From: Thermaerobacter marianensis
GTDB taxonomy: Bacteria > Bacillota > Sulfobacillia > DYIH01 > DYIG01
DNA length: 9,212 nucleotides
Reading direction: 5' to 3'
NCBI GenBank assembly: GCA_020723725.1
Contig: DYIG01000055.1
Span: 1-9,212, forward strand
Shown: positions 6,359 through 9,212 of the stretch, one piece after another
Numbering within the stretch: position 1 is the first letter of the stretch
How the letters are laid out: the number at the start of each line of letters is the position of its first letter
Translations under genes and position numbers: made by a program
Notes under the pieces: generated by a model
The model's database searches: none
The model's input: the letters and a program-made list of their open reading frames with translations, nothing else
Told to the model about the DNA's origin: nothing

Positions 6359-7580
6359 TGGACAACATGATGATATGAGTATGAAGGGTTTTCTACAATC
6401 AGGGCATCCCCCGACACTGTTACTGGCATTTCTGTACTTTGACGTCAGTTTCATGGTTTGGGTTGTCAACGGGGCGATGGCGCCGTTCATAAGCGAGGAC
6501 CTCGGCCTCTCGGCCGCGCAAAAGGGTTTGATGGTGTCGGTTCCTGTCCTGGCCGGGGCGCTCCTCCGCATTCCCCTTGGTTTCCTGGCGGAGGTCTGGG
6601 GCCGTAAAAACGCGGCCGTGCTCGGCATGGCCTTGACGGTGGCCGGTTTGCTCTATGGGTGGCAATCCGTTAACACTTACCTGGATGTGCTGTTGATGGG
6701 CGCCATGCTGGGCGTGGCCGGGGCCAGTTTCGCGGTGGCATTGCCGCTTGGGGCCGGGTGGTTCCCGCCGCAATACCAGGGTTTGGCCATGGGCATCGCC
6801 GGAGCCGGCAACAGCGGAACCGTGCTCGCCGGTCTCTTCGCCCCCCCTTTGGCTCAGCGGTTTGGGTGGGCAAACGTTTACGCCCTGGCTGCTCTGCCCG
6901 TCCTGGCCGTACTGTTGGCGACCTGGCGCTTCGCCAAGGAACCCCCGGACAGGGTTGTGCGCAAACGTCTTGCCGACTATTTGAAGGTGTTTGCGGAAGG
7001 GGACCTCTGGGTTTTCAACCTATTGTACTGGGTCACTTTCGGCGGCTTTGTCGGCTTCTCCAGTTTCCTGCCCACCTTCTTCCGTGACGAATACGGCCTG
7101 ACCAAGGTTCAGGCCGGTCAGTTCATGACGGTCGTGGCCTTCACGGCCAGCGCGGTGCGCGTGCTGGGCGGGTATGTGGCGGACCGGGTCGGCGGCATCA
7201 CCACCCTGAAATTCCTGTATCTTCTCATCGCAGCTACGGCGGCCTTTGCCAGTGCCATCCCTCCCCTACCGGCCATGCTCGTGATCCTGTTCTTCATGGC
7301 GATTGGCATGGGTGCGGGGAACGGTGCGGTGTTCCAGTTGCTCCCCTTCCGCTGGCCCCACGCCAAGGCGGTCACTACCGGTATAGTCGGCGAGTTCGGC
7401 GCTCTGGGAGGCGCCTTCCTCCCAACTGTGATGGGCATCGCCAAGGAAATTACCGGCTCCTTCAGCAGCGGCTTCCTGATCTACGGGGCCAGCGCGGTCA
7501 TCGCCTGGCTGCTCCTCTATGGGGTAGCCCGGGTCTGGACGAGGAGCTGGATAGGCGAAGGAGGCCGTGCCCGTCTCTGA
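6348..7580 (+). CDS. MFS transporter, NarK/NasA nitrate/nitrite porter family
   Basis: This 410-residue membrane protein has about 12 hydrophobic segments and the signatures of nitrate/nitrite porters. Signature one is GAGNSGTVLAG (152-162) and signature two is GMGAGNGAVFQLLP (320-333). Arg74 in GALLRIPLGFLAEVWGRKN and Arg271 in ASAVRVLGGYVADRVGG fall where NarK has its two substrate-binding arginines. RIPLGFLAEVWGRKN (74-88) is the MFS loop 2-3 motif. A hydrophilic loop (about 195-218) separates the two halves. It probably imports nitrate and/or exports nitrite; direction and substrate cannot be read here, and no nitrate reductase gene is in view. Start is uncertain: no Shine-Dalgarno precedes ATG 6348, and in-frame ATG 6375 or 6381 would also suit. 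It diverges from aroF and converges on trpA, with 78 bp and no T-tract terminator between the two stops. Confidence 0.88.
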   Translation: MITIGQHDDMSMKGFLQSGHPPTLLLAFLYFDVSFMVWVVNGAMAPFISEDLGLSAAQKGLMVSVPVLAGALLRIPLGFLAEVWGRKNAAVLGMALTVAGLLYGWQSVNTYLDVLLMGAMLGVAGASFAVALPLGAGWFPPQYQGLAMGIAGAGNSGTVLAGLFAPPLAQRFGWANVYALAALPVLAVLLATWRFAKEPPDRVVRKRLADYLKVFAEGDLWVFNLLYWVTFGGFVGFSSFLPTFFRDEYGLTKVQAGQFMTVVAFTASAVRVLGGYVADRVGGITTLKFLYLLIAATAAFASAIPPLPAMLVILFFMAIGMGAGNGAVFQLLPFRWPHAKAVTTGIVGEFGALGGAFLPTVMGIAKEITGSFSSGFLIYGASAVIAWLLLYGVARVWTRSWIGEGGRARL

Positions 7581-7658
7581 AAAACGGGCATTGCACGCCG
7601 GGTCATGCGACGGCTGGAGAGCTCAACCGCATTGACCTGCACATCCCGTACGGCGCCA

Positions 7659-8458
7659 TCAGCCGATGGCCTCCTTCAACCGGCGGCAGTAGGCAGCCAC
7701 CCTGGCGGCGATTTCATCCGGGGTTCCACCCTGCCCGATGAGTTTGACCAGCGCGCTCCCCACTATCACCCCATCCGCAACCTGAGCCGCTTCCCGGGCC
7801 TGTTCAGGGGTGCTGATACCAAACCCGGCAGCCAACGGCACGTTCGTCAGCGGCCTGAGCCGTCCGACCATCTCACTTAGACGGCTGGACAGCTTCTCGC
7901 GCTCCCCGGTGACACCGGTCAACGATACACAGTATATGAACCCACCGGCCTGTGAGACTATCCGGCGCAGACGGCTGTCTGTGGTCGTCGGCGCAACCAG
8001 GGGTATCAGGTGCAAACCTGCAGCGGCGCAAACACTGGCGAGTGGGCCGCTCTCCTCCACTGGCAAGTCGGGGACGATCAAACCGTCCAGTCCTGCGGCT
8101 GCAGCATCCTGAACAAAGCGATCAAGGCCATATTGCATTACGGGGTTGAAGTAGGTCATGAAAAGAAGGGGGGTTTGAATATCCCTGCGCAGGACCGCCA
8201 CCAGTTCGAAGGCCTGTTTGAGCCGGAAACCCCCTTCCAAGGCTCGCTGTACCGCCTGTTGGATAACCGGGCCGTCCGCGAGCGGGTCTGAGAAGGGTAG
8301 ACCTAGCTCGACAATGTCGGCGCCGGCCTCCACCATCGCCAGGACACAACGGCGGGTATAAGCGCCTTCCCGCCGCTCTGCCTCAGCCCCTGGAAGCACG
8401 CGTCTATCCGGTTGGCCTCGCTTCCCTTCGCCATGCCTGGCACTGGAACTGCTGACAA
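7659..8458 (-). pseudogene. trpA: Tryptophan synthase alpha chain, broken by an internal deletion and frameshift
   Basis: TrpA cleaves indole-3-glycerol phosphate and passes indole to TrpB. From 8388 leftward the sequence is TrpA: VLAMVEAGADIVELGLPFSD with the catalytic Glu (VELG) and Asp (SDPLADGP), then FMTYFNPVMQYG, DGLIVPDLPVEES, LVAPTTTDSRL, YCVSLTGVTGER, VPLAAGFGIS and DGVIVGSALV. The proper N-terminus is in another frame: from TTG 8458 (behind AGGGGGGGGAG, 5 nt away) or ATG 8434, reading ANRIDACFQGLRQSGGKALIP, then junk ending by 8303. The frames meet at 8354-8360, and about 11 conserved residues (YVTAGDP...) expected after KALIP are missing. The longest clean frame, GTG 8399 to 7659 (246 residues), lacks barrel strand 1. 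The product should be inactive unless this is a sequence error. It follows trpB by 70 bp. A small hairpin (GCCATC/GATGGC, 7655-7670) covers the stop but has no T-run. Confidence 0.8.
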
Positions 8459-8528
8459 CTGAACTCCCCCCCCTAACAAAACCCCTGGATTATGAGGCAT
8501 CTCCAACTAGCAATCGGCATCACACCGT

Positions 8529-9212
8529 TCATAGCTTCAGCACACGGGCCACGGACTGAACGTCCTTGTCACCCCGCCCGGACAGGCAAACCAGCACTGC
8601 GGCGTCGCGCGGCACCGCCTTCACCAGTTCCGGCAGGTAGCCGATAGCATGCGAGCTCTCCAGCGCCGGGATGATACCCTCCGTCTCAGCGAGCAGTCGA
8701 AAACCGGCCAGGGCCTGCTCATCCGTAACCGATACATACTGAACACGCCCGATATCCTTCAGAAACGAGTGTTCCGGACCGACACCGGGGTAATCGAGGC
8801 CCGCCGAGATGGAATGGGCCTCCATTATCTGCCCGTCGTCATCCTGCAAGAGGTAGCTCAAGGCCCCGTGCAAGACACCGGGCCGCCCTGCGGTCAACGT
8901 TGCCGCGTGCCGTCCGGTATCGACACCACTTCCAGCGGCCTCGACACCAACCATGCGTACCGCCTCATCCTGCAAGAAGGGGTAGAAAAGGCCCATGGCA
9001 TTGGAGCCACCCCCAACGCAGGCGACCAGATAATCAGGCAGCCGCCCCTCCCTCTCCAGGAACTGCCCCTTGGCCTCCTGACCGATGACGGCCTGGAAAT
9101 CGCGCACCATCATGGGGTAAGGGTGGGGCCCGCCGACCGATCCCAGGACATAGTAGCTCGATTCCACATTGGTTACCCAGTCCCGGATGGCCTCGTTCAT
9201 GGCGTCCTTCAA
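8529..9212 (-). CDS. trpB: Tryptophan synthase beta chain, C-terminal part (gene runs off right edge)
   Basis: TrpB condenses indole with serine to tryptophan using pyridoxal phosphate. The visible 227 residues match the C-terminal 55-60% of the family. They begin inside LKDAMNEAIRDWVTNV, followed by SYYVLGSVGGPHPYPMMVRDFQ, then VACVGGGSNAMGLFYPF (phosphate-binding GGGSN), GVEAAG, HSISAGLDYPGVGPEHS, EGIIPALESSHAI and LSGRGDKD near the C-terminus. GSVGGPHPYP has Gly where Ala is more usual, a mild change. The PLP-binding lysine and the start lie beyond the edge. No frame disruption is seen, unlike in the trpA gene that follows it. The order trpB-trpA fits the end of a standard trp operon transcribed leftward. 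Confidence 0.96.
   Translation of the reverse strand: MKDAMNEAIRDWVTNVESSYYVLGSVGGPHPYPMMVRDFQAVIGQEAKGQFLEREGRLPDYLVACVGGGSNAMGLFYPFLQDEAVRMVGVEAAGSGVDTGRHAATLTAGRPGVLHGALSYLLQDDDGQIMEAHSISAGLDYPGVGPEHSFLKDIGRVQYVSVTDEQALAGFRLLAETEGIIPALESSHAIGYLPELVKAVPRDAAVLVCLSGRGDKDVQSVARVLKL

Noticed and set aside
7655..7670. GCCATC/GATGGC hairpin over the trpA stop as a terminator
   Set aside because: Six-bp stem with no T-run on either strand.

Overview
The window reads as chromosomal DNA of an endospore-forming, moderately GC-rich Firmicute. It encodes the spore protease GPR and an alpha/beta-type small acid-soluble spore protein (SASP), a T-box riboswitch, and many TTG/GTG starts. The style of the SASP and the aromatic gene block resembles the Desulfotomaculum/Pelotomaculum group of Clostridia. 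That placement is an impression from family resemblance, not a database result.

Left part (1-2245): the 5' two-thirds of rsmD (16S rRNA methyltransferase) runs off the left edge on the minus strand. Divergent from it, gpr and a small unrecognised Cys-rich protein form a plus-strand pair. A hairpin terminator that works on paper in both directions ends this pair, and convergent to it lies the SASP gene, whose product is a class of protein that GPR degrades at germination.

Middle part (2312-6311): a minus-strand aromatic amino-acid operon, aroF (DAHP synthase) - tyrA (prephenate dehydrogenase with ACT domain) - aroA (EPSP synthase). It is preceded by a promoter and a complete T-box leader whose specifier triplet reads UAC (Tyr). 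Uncharged tRNA-Tyr is therefore predicted to switch on the first committed step of the shikimate pathway, a late shikimate step, and the Tyr branch. AroF and TyrA also carry putative regulatory domains for feedback at the enzyme level.

Right part (6348-9212): a NarK/NasA-type MFS nitrate/nitrite transporter points rightward. It separates the aro operon from the 3' end of a trp operon (trpB, cut by the right edge, then trpA). trpA appears broken: its N-terminus (KALIP) is in one frame and the rest of the barrel (TRRCVLAMVEAGAD) in another, with the universally conserved beta1/GDP segment missing. A deletion between two copies of TATACCC would explain it exactly.

No CRISPR, prophage, insertion sequence, tRNA or rRNA gene is visible, and I see no candidate for a wholly new system. 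The most useful observations are the trpA lesion, the Tyr T-box over a mixed aro operon, and the atypical SASP cleavage site.
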